Shown: positions 33,732 to 42,254 of the stretch, piece by piece
How the letters are laid out: each line of letters opens with the position of its first letter
Position numbering within the stretch: the first letter of the stretch is position 1
Notes under the pieces: model-generated
Told to the model about the DNA's origin: nothing
The model's input: the letters and a program-made list of their open reading frames with translations, nothing else
Database searches by the model: none
NCBI RefSeq assembly: GCF_003994255.1
Contig: NZ_ML133853.1
Location: 62,001-126,000 of the forward strand
Length of the DNA: 64,000 nt
Reading direction: 5' to 3'
From: Brachybacterium paraconglomeratum
GTDB lineage: Bacteria; Actinomycetota; Actinomycetes; Actinomycetales; Dermabacteraceae
Made by a program: the position numbers and the translations under genes

Positions 33732-35080
33732 TTGCTCTGCTCCGCGGCGCCGTCGCACTCGGAGGCGAGGCGGAAGAGGACCTCGCCCGCGTGGTCGATC
33801 ACGAGGGTGTCGGGGTCGTCGCGCAGCGCCTCGATGTCGAGGGAGGCGGGGTCCATGTACAGCACGTTGTACGCCTCGGTCTCCTCCTTGGAGATGGAGG
33901 TGGCGAAGTAGCGGTTCACACGCTGCTTCTCCTCCCCGGTCTCGGGGTCGTAGGTACCGAGGCCCGTGACGTGGGTGGAGTGGGCGAGCTCGCCCCAGGG
34001 GTGGTCCTTGAAGCGGTCCCACTGCTTCGTGAAGTACTCGATGTTGTGGTACCCGATCTCTCGGATGCCGGGATGCATCTCGGCGACCGCGGTGATGTGC
34101 GGGGCGTAGATGATCACGTCGCCGCCGTCGGCGCAGACGGGCTCGGACTTGTAGAAGCCCTTCGCGCCGGTCCACATATCCTCGTACATCTCCGGGACGA
34201 GGGCGACGATCCGCTTGTAGGGCTTCTCGACGTAGGTGATGTGGGTCTGCGCGGAGATCTTCGCCATCGCGGCCCAGGCGGCCTGCGGGTCGCCGAAGGC
34301 GATCGCGCCGAGGTCCGCTCCGCCTTCGGCGACGTCCATGGTGAAGACGAGCTTCTCGGAGGGGATGAGCTCGCTCGCGGCGTCGATGAGCTGGCGCACG
34401 GGGGTGATGCCGAGGGTGCCGATGATGCGGCTGGCGGTGATCAGCGCGCCCACCCAGTGGGAGATGTCGATGACGTCGTGCACCGAGCAGCCGGGGAAGA
34501 AGTACTTGTTGCCGCCGGAGAAGCCGACCACCTCGTGGGGGAAGACGGGGCCGACGACGAGGTTGACGTCGGACTCGACGCAGAGCTTGTTGATCTGCAC
34601 GTTCATGGGGATGTCGGTGAGCAGCCCGCCGGTGAGCTCGGCGATCTGCTCGGCGGGGATGACGCCGAGGTCCGCGATCTGGGAGGGGTCGTCCCAGGCG
34701 TGGTTCAGGACCGTCCACTCCGGGTACGTGGCCTTCGCGCCGCGCTCGGTGGAGCCGAGCAGCTGGTCGATGGCCTGCTCGCTCATCGCGGCGTGGGTGC
34801 CGAGCGCGATCAGCACGGTGACGGAGGAGACGCGGCCGGCGAGCGCGTCGTGGATCGCGGGCAGCACCTTGGGGAGGGGGACGGAGCGGGTGCCGTCCGG
34901 GATGATCACGCAGACGCTCTTGCCGTCGAGGTCCTGCCCGGCGAGCTGCTCGGCGACGAAGCCGGCGATCTGTTCGTCGGTGAGGATGCCTCCCGGGCCG
35001 CCGAGCAGGGCGGCCCGTTCGGCCAGGCCCTCGGGGATCGGGTGGATCGTGGGCTGCTGGGTCGCCGTCGTCAAGCTCAT
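33728..35080 (-). CDS. larA: Nickel-dependent lactate racemase LarA
   Basis: 450 residues. LarA racemizes L- and D-lactate using a nickel-pincer nucleotide tethered to a lysine. The key residues are conserved: IPDGTRSVP (Asp62, Arg65), LGTHAAM (His96), FPHEVVGFSGGNKYFFPG (His182, Lys192 for the cofactor) and DISHWVG (His208). Spacings His182-Lys192-His208 (10 and 16) equal those of L. plantarum LarA (174-184-200). ATG 35080 has CATAGT seven bases upstream overlapping GGGAG. Heads the operon with larE and larB; larC is at 58.9 kb. A related LarA-fold racemase with another 2-hydroxyacid substrate is possible. Confidence 0.92.
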   Translation of the reverse strand: MSLTTATQQPTIHPIPEGLAERAALLGGPGGILTDEQIAGFVAEQLAGQDLDGKSVCVIIPDGTRSVPLPKVLPAIHDALAGRVSSVTVLIALGTHAAMSEQAIDQLLGSTERGAKATYPEWTVLNHAWDDPSQIADLGVIPAEQIAELTGGLLTDIPMNVQINKLCVESDVNLVVGPVFPHEVVGFSGGNKYFFPGCSVHDVIDISHWVGALITASRIIGTLGITPVRQLIDAASELIPSEKLVFTMDVAEGGADLGAIAFGDPQAAWAAMAKISAQTHITYVEKPYKRIVALVPEMYEDMWTGAKGFYKSEPVCADGGDVIIYAPHITAVAEMHPGIREIGYHNIEYFTKQWDRFKDHPWGELAHSTHVTGLGTYDPETGEEKQRVNRYFATSISKEETEAYNVLYMDPASLDIEALRDDPDTLVIDHAGEVLFRLASECDGAAEQSK

Positions 35081-35270
35081 GGCTCCCACTATGCGCCGTG
35101 ACCTGGCCGGGGACAAGGACGGCCCGGCTGTTGCCACGGAGTGGCCGACGCTTCGAGTTCGACCCCGACGCCCCGGGCTGCGAGTTCGACGTGCTGCGCG
35201 CACGGATGCGGGAGTCGTCGTGAACGCAGCGGCCGTCCGTGCCCCGGACGAGCTGGGCTACCGTGCCGGA

Positions 35271-35849
35271 GTGCCGAACTCTCTCCGCGATGCCCGCCCC
35301 GCCGACCTGCCCGCCGCTGCGCACACTCTCGCCACGGCCTTCGACGACTACTCGTGGACACGGTGGTCGATCCCCGAGGACCACCATGCCGAGCGACTCG
35401 AGGAACTGCAGTCGATCTACCTCGAGCACGCCCTGATCAGTGGCATCGTTCTCGTGAGTGAGCACCTGGACGGGGTGGCCGCCCTGCTCCGCCCGCATTC
35501 CCCCGCCCCGGCGGACGCGGCGCAGGCACGGATCGCCGACCTGCTGGGCGACCGTCTCGACGTCTTCCTCGCCGCCGAGCTGCCGCCACGGCCGACCGAG
35601 GCGTGGGAGCTTGCGACCCTCGGAGTCCGCCCCTCGGCACGGGGGCGGGGCCTCGGCTCCGCACTGCTCGCCGAGGGCCTGCGCCGCGTCGATGCGGCCG
35701 GTGGGAGCTGCACGCTGGAGACCTCGGACCCCCGCAACGTGGAGCTGTACTCTCGCCACGGCTTCTCCGTCACCGCGACCACGCGGATCCCCGACGGCCC
35801 GGTCGTCCATTCGATGCTGCGAGCCCCCGTCGGGACGGGACGGCCGTGA
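35271..35849 (+). CDS. GNAT-family N-acetyltransferase
   Basis: 192 residues: SLRDARPADLPAAAHTLATAF (beta1-alpha1), LISGIVLVSEHLDGVAALL, then the acetyl-CoA motif A LATLGVRPSARGRGLGSALLAEGL (R/Q-x-x-G-x-G/A) and SCTLETSDPRNVELYSRHGFSVT. Substrate unknown. GTG 35271 is chosen because TACCGT (35259-35264) ends 6 nt upstream, the leaderless layout seen elsewhere here; GTG 35220 with GGGAG upstream is an alternative that would add 17 residues. Confidence 0.82.
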   Translation: MPNSLRDARPADLPAAAHTLATAFDDYSWTRWSIPEDHHAERLEELQSIYLEHALISGIVLVSEHLDGVAALLRPHSPAPADAAQARIADLLGDRLDVFLAAELPPRPTEAWELATLGVRPSARGRGLGSALLAEGLRRVDAAGGSCTLETSDPRNVELYSRHGFSVTATTRIPDGPVVHSMLRAPVGTGRP

Positions 35850-35944
35850 TCCCTCGCGACTGCGCGGGTGCGCCGCTCGGGCCGGGCGGGGTGCTCCACG
35901 CCCTCAGCTCACCGCATCGGCGATACTGCGCGGAGTGGTGAGGC

Positions 35945-36104
35945 TTCCCCGGCGGCCACGCCGAGCCGGGAGACAGCGCATCCGCAGCGCTGCGGCGGGA
36001 GCAGCGCGAGGAGATCGGGGTGGAGGTCGAGGTGAGCGGGGATCCGCGACTGCATGTCGAGGAGTCGGAGGCGGACGGCGGCCTGGACGAGTGGGCGGGC
36101 CGCC
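35945..36104 (+). pseudogene. NUDIX hydrolase remnant
   Basis: The translation GGHAEPGDSASAALRREQRE then EIGVEVEV is a NUDIX box (G-x5-E-x7-R-E-U-x-E-E-x-G-U) with Asp in place of the first Glu. The upstream partner (RLP) lies in another frame because of an extra C in CCCC at 35947-35950, and the downstream part fades after DEWAGRLGLL. No complete gene can be built. Confidence 0.55.
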
Positions 36105-36120
36105 TCGGCCTGCTCACCGG

Positions 36121-36189
36121 GGCAGGTTCGACGCGCTGCTCGCGACCGGTGGCAGGTTCGCGGAGATCTTCGCGGAGCAGACCTCCTGA
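36121..36189 (+). pseudogene. ABC transporter ATPase C-terminal remnant
   Basis: The last 22 codons before TGA 36187-36189 read GRFDALLATGGRFAEIFAEQ-TS, the characteristic end of fused ABC exporters (H-x-E-L-L-x-x-G-G-x-Y-A-x-L-F-x-x-Q). Nothing upstream in this frame continues the family. With the NUDIX piece just before it, this is a decayed stretch filling the gap 35850-36321. Confidence 0.5.
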
Positions 36190-36321
36190 CCTGCAGCACC
36201 AGAGATCACCTGCTTGCCGATCGGCGGGTATCCCGATCCGCCACGCCGGCTCCTCCTCAGTGCCACCGCCGAGAACTTCCATCTCCTGCCCCGGTGACTC
36301 GCTGACACGTACTGTCTGACC

Positions 36322-36501
36322 ATGGGGATCACGGGATTCATGGGACTCGGGGGCTGGGAGATCATCATGCTGCTCGCGGTGGTCATCGCCGCGGTGGTGG
36401 TCGTCGCAGCGCTCTTCGCGGTCGTCCGGGCGGCCGCCGCCTCCGGCGCACGACGGGCGCAGCGAGAGACGGAGCCGACGCGCGAGGATCGACCGGACTG
36501 A
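36322..36501 (+). CDS. Small single-span membrane protein, 59 residues
   Basis: Starts MGITGFMGLGGWEIIML; residues 13-36 form a hydrophobic helix (LLAVVIAAVVVVAALFAVV), and the tail is basic then acidic (ARRAQRETEPTREDRPD). No family assigned. Evidence that it is expressed: TACTGT (36310-36315) ends 6 nt before the ATG, the same leaderless spacing as at least 14 other genes here, and the frame has strong third-position G+C. It is an isolated gene between decayed sequences. Confidence 0.6.
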   Translation: MGITGFMGLGGWEIIMLLAVVIAAVVVVAALFAVVRAAAASGARRAQRETEPTREDRPD

Positions 36502-36630
36502 CTCTCTCTCGCCACTCGGCACGGTGCCCTGCCCACTCGTGCACCGCTCTTCCCGGCGCGCCGCGCTCGCGCGACTCCGCCGCCTACGCCGACGGCGTGA
36601 TGAAGCTCGTCGACGACGTGGTGCCCTGCC

Positions 36631-36756
36631 TCAGCGGCTCTGGTCGAGCGCGTCCAGGCGCTGCAGGACGGTGCCGAACGGGCTGCCGTCCGCGAGCGCT
36701 CGCGTCGTGGCGCTCGTGCTCGTGGCGGTCGCGCGCGCCTGCTGGTGATCCGTCAT
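36631..36756 (-). CDS. Short ORF of unknown function, 41 residues
   Basis: M-TDHQQARATATSTSATTRAL then ADGSPFGTVLQRLDALDQSR. GGGGAGAGG lies six bases before ATG 36756, a good ribosome site. No homology recognised; it may be the 5' part of a broken gene, since the flanks (36502-36630 and 36757-36973) contain nothing else coding that I can support. Confidence 0.35.
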   Translation of the reverse strand: MTDHQQARATATSTSATTRALADGSPFGTVLQRLDALDQSR

Positions 36757-36901
36757 GTCGACCTCTCCCCTGGTGGTTGTCGGGTCCCATGAAAGCGCGG
36801 CACGGGCATCCACCGGTGCACCTCTCATGACTTTCCGGTGCTCCGGGCAGCCAGGTCAGGTGACGTCGCTGGTCAGCGACGCTCGGTCCACGCCGACCAC
36901 C

Positions 36902-36920
36902 TGGAAAGTTACGCTTTCCA
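36902..36920. promoter_or_regulatory. Orphan operator-like inverted repeat
   Basis: TGGAAAG (36902-36908) and CTTTCCA (36914-36920) flank TTACG. This 19-bp palindrome has the size of a dimeric repressor site but no gene starts within 140 nt on either strand. Confidence 0.4.
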
Positions 36921-36973
36921 CCCTTGGTCCGCGCGGCGTGACGAGACGGGGCGAGCGGCCGGTCGCTGTCGGC

Positions 36974-37507
36974 TCAGCGGATCGCAGGAGGCCACCGGTC
37001 CGCGCGCCACGCACCCCAGTCCGCGAACCCCGTCGGCGGTGCCGGGATCGGCTCGCTGCCGTCGACCTCCTCCTCGCTAGGGCGCTGGAAGATGTCGGCC
37101 CAGGAGGCGAGTTCGGCCTCGGAGATCGGCCAGGTGGTGTGCGGCTCCTCGGCGAGACGGCGGCCCAGGCGGCGTCGCTGCTCGGCGGGATCGACGTCGC
37201 AGAAGAGCATCACGACCTCGGCGCCGCGGTCGGCGGCGGCCCGGCGGAGGCTGGAGCGCTCGTCCTTGCCCCAGAGCCCGAAGTCGAGGACGACGCTCGT
37301 CCCGAGCTCGAGGGCGCGCAGCGCGATCCCCACGAGCCGGCCCTCGATGACGTCGGAGGCCTGCTCGGGGTTCTCGCTGCCGTAGAGCGCCTTCATCCAC
37401 TCGTCCTTGGTGAGCCGCAGCGCGCCGTGCTCGGCCTCGATGCGGCGGGCGGCGGTGGTCTTGCCGGTGCCGGGCAGGCCGACGGTGAGGAACAGGGTCG
37501 GGGGCAT
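36974..37507 (-). CDS. P-loop kinase/AAA-33 family protein
   Basis: 177 residues. Walker A is VGLPGTGKTTAARRIE; LTKDEWMKALYG follows as in the zeta-toxin/AAA_33 kinases, then SVVLDFGLWGKDER (Walker-B-like Asp) and MLFCDVDPAEQRRRLGRR (lid). Such single-domain kinases phosphorylate small molecules or nucleosides; no substrate can be named. ATG 37507 lies 3 nt after the methyltransferase stop, so they are cotranscribed. C-terminal WADIFQRPSEEE matches the actinobacterial subfamily. Confidence 0.8.
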   Translation of the reverse strand: MPPTLFLTVGLPGTGKTTAARRIEAEHGALRLTKDEWMKALYGSENPEQASDVIEGRLVGIALRALELGTSVVLDFGLWGKDERSSLRRAAADRGAEVVMLFCDVDPAEQRRRLGRRLAEEPHTTWPISEAELASWADIFQRPSEEEVDGSEPIPAPPTGFADWGAWRADRWPPAIR

Positions 37508-37510
37508 CGC

Positions 37511-38296
37511 TCAGGCCTCCTCGTCCAGGGGTCGCGCGGCGAGCGCGCAGGCGGCGCGCACGGGGAAGGACAGGATGCCGCCCGAGTCCGCGAGATCCCC
37601 GGTGCGCGCGGCGAGGACCTCCCGGATGCGCGCGCGGACCTGCGGCGTCTGCGCGCACACGACCGCTCCCGGGGTGGCGATGCCCGCCTCGAGTCCCGCC
37701 CACAGGTCCTCGGGGCGGATCCGCCAGTCCCAGTGCAGGTCGCGGGCCTCCACGACCTCCAGCCGTGCCTCCCGTGCGAGGCCGGTGAGCCCGTCGGCGC
37801 TGCGGTCGAAGTCCTCGTCGGCCGGGAGTCGCTCCGGCGGCGGGAGCACGGCGCCGGCCTCCTCGAACACTTCGCCGAGCAGCGCGCTCCAGCTCGCACC
37901 TCCGGCGGGCCAGATCGTCATCGCGAGGCGCCCGCCGGGGCGCAGCACGCGGCGCAGCTCGGCGAGCGCGGCGCGAGGGCGGCCGACGTGGTTGATCACG
38001 AAGTTCGCCGCGATCGCGCCTTCGCCCGCATCAGGCAGGGGCAGGTCGGGCAGCGCGGCGCGGAGCACCTGCCCGCGCAGGCGACGACGGGCGGCCTCGA
38101 CCATGGACTCGTCGGCATCCAGCGCCATCACCGTCCGTCCCGCATGCTCGGCTCGCGCGGCCAGGCGTCCGGTGCCGCAGCCGACGTCGAGCAGCTCCCC
38201 GTCGGGCAGATCGGCGAGCAGTCGTGCGGAGACGCCGTCGCAGAGGGTCGCGAAGGACCGGTCATAGGCCTCGGCGGTGGCGGTCCAGTCCCTCAT
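37511..38296 (-). CDS. Class I SAM-dependent methyltransferase
   Basis: 261 residues. The SAM-binding motif I is ELLDVGCGTGRLAARAE, motif II ends with VMALDADESMVEAARRR, and post-motif VLRPGGRLAMTIW is clear; the family resembles UbiE/COQ5-like enzymes (WTATAEAYDRSFATL at the start). Substrate unknown. Start ATG 38296 is the best-placed Met before the first helix; GGAGG is only one base away, so the exact start is less certain. Operon with the downstream P-loop kinase. Confidence 0.85.
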   Translation of the reverse strand: MRDWTATAEAYDRSFATLCDGVSARLLADLPDGELLDVGCGTGRLAARAEHAGRTVMALDADESMVEAARRRLRGQVLRAALPDLPLPDAGEGAIAANFVINHVGRPRAALAELRRVLRPGGRLAMTIWPAGGASWSALLGEVFEEAGAVLPPPERLPADEDFDRSADGLTGLAREARLEVVEARDLHWDWRIRPEDLWAGLEAGIATPGAVVCAQTPQVRARIREVLAARTGDLADSGGILSFPVRAACALAARPLDEEA

Positions 38297-38400
38297 GCCT
38301 CCAGTGAACCGCACCGCGACCGCGGGGACGAGGGACACTCGCGAACGGCGCCGCACTGCCCATCACGGCTCCTCAGCGGAGAACCGCGCGGCAACCCGAT

Positions 38401-38429
38401 TTGCATCCATTGATGCATGCATTAGGATC
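38401..38429 (+). promoter_or_regulatory. Promoter and operator of the GntR/FCD gene
   Basis: TTGCAT (38401-38406) and TAGGAT (38424-38429) are 17 nt apart; the -10 ends 6 nt before the ATG. Between them lie an inverted repeat TGCATC-CATT-GATGCA (38402-38417) and the palindrome ATGCATGCAT (38413-38422), good candidates for autoregulation. Confidence 0.6.
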
Positions 38430-38435
38430 GCCTCC

Positions 38436-39110
38436 ATGCGTTCCCCCACCCTCCCCTGGCTAGATGACCGCGAGAACCGGCCGATCGCGACGCAGATCGC
38501 CGCGAGGACGGCCCGACAGATCGCCACCGGCGATATCGAGCCGGGCGCCCTGCTGCGTGAGGTCGACGTCGCCGAGGAGCACGGCGCGAGCCGCACCCCG
38601 GCGCGCGAGGCGATGCTGCAGCTGGAGACCTGGGGGCTGGTGCGCCTCCTGCCGAAGAAGGGCGCCCAGGTCACGACCCCGACCGCCCGGGAGCGGGAGG
38701 AGCTGCTCTCTGTCCGCGCGATGCTCGAGGGGCACGCCGTCTCCCGCATCGCGCCCGACGAGACCCGTCGGACCTCCCTCGTCGAGGCGCTCGCGCCGGT
38801 GCTCGCGGCGCAGGAGGGCGCGACCGGCCGACCCGCGGACTTCGCCGTCCACGACTACGCCTTCCACCTCACCCTCGCCTCCCACGACGGCAACCGCGTG
38901 GTCGAGGAGGTGCTGCGCGCGCTGGGACCGCGGCTGTTCCGCCTCACGCATCTGGCAGTCCTCTCCCCCGCCGCGGACCTGCCCGCCCTGCACCGCGAGC
39001 ACGTCGAGCTCACCGATGCGGTGGCGCGCGGGGACGTCGCCGGCTTCCGCGAGATGATCGAGGGCCACCTGCATACCGGCCACGATGCCTACTCGGTGGT
39101 GTCCGAGTGA
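38436..39110 (+). CDS. GntR-family regulator, FadR/FCD subfamily
   Basis: 224 residues. N-terminal winged helix (PIATQIAARTARQIATGDIEPGALLREVDVAEEHGASRTPAREAMLQLE) and an all-helical FCD domain (ERE..LLSVRAMLEGHAVSRIA, FHLTLASHDGNRVVEEVL, HREHVELTDAVARGD, EGHLHTGH) with the Asp/His metal-ligand pattern. FCD regulators bind small organic acids. It overlaps the start of the MFS transporter, which it probably controls in response to the transported substrate (inference). The leaderless start is well supported. Confidence 0.88.
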   Translation: MRSPTLPWLDDRENRPIATQIAARTARQIATGDIEPGALLREVDVAEEHGASRTPAREAMLQLETWGLVRLLPKKGAQVTTPTAREREELLSVRAMLEGHAVSRIAPDETRRTSLVEALAPVLAAQEGATGRPADFAVHDYAFHLTLASHDGNRVVEEVLRALGPRLFRLTHLAVLSPAADLPALHREHVELTDAVARGDVAGFREMIEGHLHTGHDAYSVVSE

Positions 39111-40372
39111 TGCGCGCGCGGATCCCGGCCTGGCTGGCCGTCGCCCCGACGGGCTTCCTCCTCGCCTGGGGCGGCAACCACTTCACGCCGCTGCTGCACG
39201 TGTACGAGACCGTCGGCGGCTATGCGCCCTGGCAGGCGAACCTGCTGCTGGGGATGTACGTCGCCGGCCTCGTCCCGGGGATGCTGCTGGCCGCGGGGCT
39301 CTCGGACCATCACGGCCGTCGGCCGATCGCGATCGCGGGCCTGCTCGCCGGGGCGCTCGGCAGCGTGGTGCTCGCGGCGAGCATGTCGAGCTTCGTGCTG
39401 CTGTGCGCCGGCCGCGTCCTCGCCGGGATCGGCGTGGGTGTGGGCATGTCGGTCTGCTCGACCTGGATCAAGGAGCTCTCCTCCGCCCCGCACGATCCGC
39501 GTGCGACGCCGACCGCCGGGGCACGACGCTCCTCGATGATCCTCACCCTCGGCTTCGCGCTCGGCGCGGGCGTGACGGGCTCGCTCGCCCAGTGGGCGCC
39601 GCTGCCGGGGCAGCTGCCCTTCCTCGTCCATCTCGGGCTGTGCCTGCTCGCCGGGATCGCGCTGCTCGCGGCGCCGGAGAGCCTGCCGCGCGAGCTGCGG
39701 GCCCGCGGCGCGCTGCGCGATGACCTGAGGGTCCCCTCGGTGAGGCATCCCCTCTTCGCGCGGATCGTGCTGCCGGCCGCGCCGTGGGTGTTCGCCGCCG
39801 CCGGGGTCGCCTACGCCATCCTGCCTGCGACGGTCGAGGCGCAGATCGGGGACTCCGCGACGATCTACGCGACGGGCCTGACGGTGCTCACCCTGGGCGT
39901 CGGCGCGATCGCCCAGGGCACCGTGGGCCTGATCGACCGCCTCACCCGCGGCCGCGCGCTGGTCGTGGGCCTGAGCGGCATGAGCGCGGGGATGATCCTC
40001 GCCGCCGTCGCCGCGGATCTGCGCCGCCCGGTGCTGGTGGTGGGCGTCGCGGCGCTGCTCGGCGCGTCCTACGGGGTGTGCGTGGTGGCGGGGCTGGTCA
40101 TCGCCCAGTCCCTCGCCTCTCCGCGCGAGCTCGCCGGGATCACCGGCGTCTACTACTCCCTCGCCTATCTCGGTTTCCTGCTGCCGACGATCCTCGCGGC
40201 GCTCACCCCGGTCCTGCCCTACACGGGAGGCCTCGTGATCGTCGCGGCGGTGTGCGTGCTGTGCCTCGCGACCGTCGCCTGGGGTCTGCGCCGCCCGCTC
40301 CCGACGCCGACGGCCGACGCGGTGGAGGACGAGCTCGTCGACCCCGAGGTCGCCTCGGTCGCCGCCTCCTGA
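39110..40372 (+). CDS. MFS transporter (GntR-linked)
   Basis: 420 residues with 12 predicted helices. Motif A-like GLSDHHGRRPIAIAGLLAG follows TM2, and VLAGIGVGVGMSVCSTWIKE corresponds to TM4. The protein begins ARIPAWLAVAPTGFLLAWGGNHFTP, typical of actinobacterial drug/metabolite MFS proteins. ATG 39110 overlaps the gntR TGA by one base; GTG 39107 is equally possible. The tail (TADAVEDELVDPEVAS) is acidic. Substrate unknown. Confidence 0.85.
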   Translation: MRARIPAWLAVAPTGFLLAWGGNHFTPLLHVYETVGGYAPWQANLLLGMYVAGLVPGMLLAAGLSDHHGRRPIAIAGLLAGALGSVVLAASMSSFVLLCAGRVLAGIGVGVGMSVCSTWIKELSSAPHDPRATPTAGARRSSMILTLGFALGAGVTGSLAQWAPLPGQLPFLVHLGLCLLAGIALLAAPESLPRELRARGALRDDLRVPSVRHPLFARIVLPAAPWVFAAAGVAYAILPATVEAQIGDSATIYATGLTVLTLGVGAIAQGTVGLIDRLTRGRALVVGLSGMSAGMILAAVAADLRRPVLVVGVAALLGASYGVCVVAGLVIAQSLASPRELAGITGVYYSLAYLGFLLPTILAALTPVLPYTGGLVIVAAVCVLCLATVAWGLRRPLPTPTADAVEDELVDPEVASVAAS

Positions 40373-40379
40373 GCAGTCC

Positions 40380-40763
40380 TCACCGCATGGTCGCGGCGAG
40401 CTCCGCCTCGCTCAGCGCGCGGTCCGCGAACACCAGGCGCACGGCCGACGGATCGGGGTTGCCGGCGTCGGGACCGCGATGGCGCAGCGCGAGCACGACC
40501 TTCCGTGCGACTGCGGCGGAGGCCGGGTTGTTCTCGAGCAGGTAGGCGACCACCGGCAGCTCCGGGCGGCGCTCGCGGGCGGCCTCAACCGCAGCACGGG
40601 CCAGCTCGGTCGCGAACCCGCGCCCCTGCGCCTCGGGCGCGAAGCGGTACCCGAGGTTCCAGAACGCGTCCTGCCGCACCGCGCATCCTCCGTGCCCCAC
40701 CCGACTCGCCGCGGTGGCGCCCCCGTCGGCCGGACCCGCGCTCCGCCGGACGTGGCCGGACAC
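40380..40763 (-). pseudogene. GNAT acetyltransferase, N-terminal third missing
   Basis: From about codon 32 the frame gives a good GNAT core: FWNLGYRFAPEAQGRGFATEL (motif A), VVAYLLENNPASAAVARKVVL, ending with VRLVFADRALSEAELAATM. The family expects about 70 residues before WNLGY; instead the frame has an unrelated Ser/Gly/Arg stretch and then runs into the permease promoter. I read it as a 5' truncation. A divergent short GNAT cannot be excluded. Confidence 0.6.
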
Positions 40764-40862
40764 ACGTGGCCGCGCGCCACCCCGCCCCGTACCGTGTCAG
40801 AGGCACAAGAAGTGTCGGCGGCGTCCGCGCCGCCTCCCTCCCCTCCTCGGAGCCACCCCTCG

Positions 40863-42254
40863 ATGAGCACGTCCACGCAGCCGACCGACACCCCCGCGAC
40901 CACGCGTCGCCGTCCCGGCCTCTCGGCGCGACACCTGCACTTCATCGCCCTCGGCTCCGCGATCGGGACGGGCCTGTTCTACGGCTCGGCCGGCGCGATC
41001 CAGGCCGCGGGCCCCTCCGTGCTGCTGGTGTACCTCCTCGGGGGCGCGGTCGTGTACTTCATGCTCCGCGCGCTCGGTGAGATGGCGGTGCGGATGCCGA
41101 TCTCCGGCTCCTTCGCTGAGTACACGCGTCGCTTCCTGGGCCGCTGGGCCGGGTACATCACCGGCTGGATGTTCGCCTTCGAGATGCTGATCGTGTGCCT
41201 CGCGGACCTCACCGCGATCGCGATCTACATGCGCTTCTGGTTCCCGGACACCGACCAGTGGATCTGGGTGGCGCTGACTCTGCTCATCGTCGGCGCCGCG
41301 AATCTCGCGAGCGTCCGCTGGTTCGGCGAGCTGGAGTTCGTCTTCACGATCGTGAAGGTCGCCGCGGTGGTCGCGATGATCGCGGGAGGCGCGGCGATCC
41401 TCGCCTTCGGGCTCGGCGATCCCTCGACGCCCACGGGTCTCGCGAACCTCACCGCCGACGGGGGCTTCTTCCCGCACGGGCCCGGCGGCATGATCAGCGC
41501 GTTCGTCCTGGTGCTCTTCGCCTTCGGCGGCACCGAGATCATCGGTGTGGCCGGCACCGAGGCGGAGGACCCCGCCAGGGCGATCCCGAAGGCCGTGAAC
41601 ACGGTCCCGGTGCGGATCCTGCTGTTCTACGTCCTCGCGATCGGCGTGATCCTGCTGCTCACCCCGTGGCAGCAGATCACCGGCGAGGAGTCCCCCTTCG
41701 TGCAGATCTTCGACACCCTCGGCGTGAACTGGGCGGCGGCTCTGTTGAACGTCGTGGTGATCACCGCGGCGCTCTCGGCGATCAACGCGGACCTGTTCGG
41801 CGCGGGCCGCGTCGTCGCCGGCATGGCCCGCCAGCGCCTGGCCCCCGCAGCCCTGTCCCGCACGATGCGCGGCGTGCCGGTCCTGACCACCCTCGCGATG
41901 CTCGGCGTGCTCGTCGTGGGCGTGCTGCTGAACTGGGCGCTGCCGGACGAGGTGTTCACGATCGTCGCGTCGCTGGCGACCTTCGCGACCGTGTTCGTGT
42001 GGCTGATGATCCTGCTCGCGCAGGTCGCCTCCCGCCGCGGCATGAGCCGCGAGGAGCGCGCGGCGCTCGCGTTCCCCGTGCCGCTGTGGCCCTACGGGCA
42101 GGCGTTCGCGATCGCGTTCATCCTGTTCACCTTCGGGATCATGGTGTGGATCAGCGAGTACCACCTCGCGCTGCTGACGGGCGTGGGCTTCGTGGCGCTC
42201 ATGAGCGTGCTCTACGTCGTCGCAGGCCGTCGGCGGCGCCGCTCGCAGGGCTGA
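40863..42254 (+). CDS. Amino acid permease (APC superfamily, AAT-type)
   Basis: 463 residues with 12 helices. The family start is LSARHLHFIALGSAIGTGLFYGSAGAIQAAGPSVLL, followed by ALGEMAVRMPISGSFAEY and FAFGGTEIIGVAGTEAEDPARAIPKAVN, the classic proton-coupled amino acid transporter signatures. GGAG lies about ten bases before ATG 40863. Substrate group cannot be fixed (candidates: proline, histidine, aromatic amino acids). The upstream region holds the truncated acetyltransferase on the other strand. Confidence 0.9.
   Translation: MSTSTQPTDTPATTRRRPGLSARHLHFIALGSAIGTGLFYGSAGAIQAAGPSVLLVYLLGGAVVYFMLRALGEMAVRMPISGSFAEYTRRFLGRWAGYITGWMFAFEMLIVCLADLTAIAIYMRFWFPDTDQWIWVALTLLIVGAANLASVRWFGELEFVFTIVKVAAVVAMIAGGAAILAFGLGDPSTPTGLANLTADGGFFPHGPGGMISAFVLVLFAFGGTEIIGVAGTEAEDPARAIPKAVNTVPVRILLFYVLAIGVILLLTPWQQITGEESPFVQIFDTLGVNWAAALLNVVVITAALSAINADLFGAGRVVAGMARQRLAPAALSRTMRGVPVLTTLAMLGVLVVGVLLNWALPDEVFTIVASLATFATVFVWLMILLAQVASRRGMSREERAALAFPVPLWPYGQAFAIAFILFTFGIMVWISEYHLALLTGVGFVALMSVLYVVAGRRRRRSQG

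Noticed and set aside
35146-35223. Protein-like tail RRFEFDPDAPGCEFDVLRAR ending at TGA 35221-35223
   Set aside because: Only about 25 codons, with no upstream continuation in frame and no recognised family; possibly the end of a deleted gene, too short to call.
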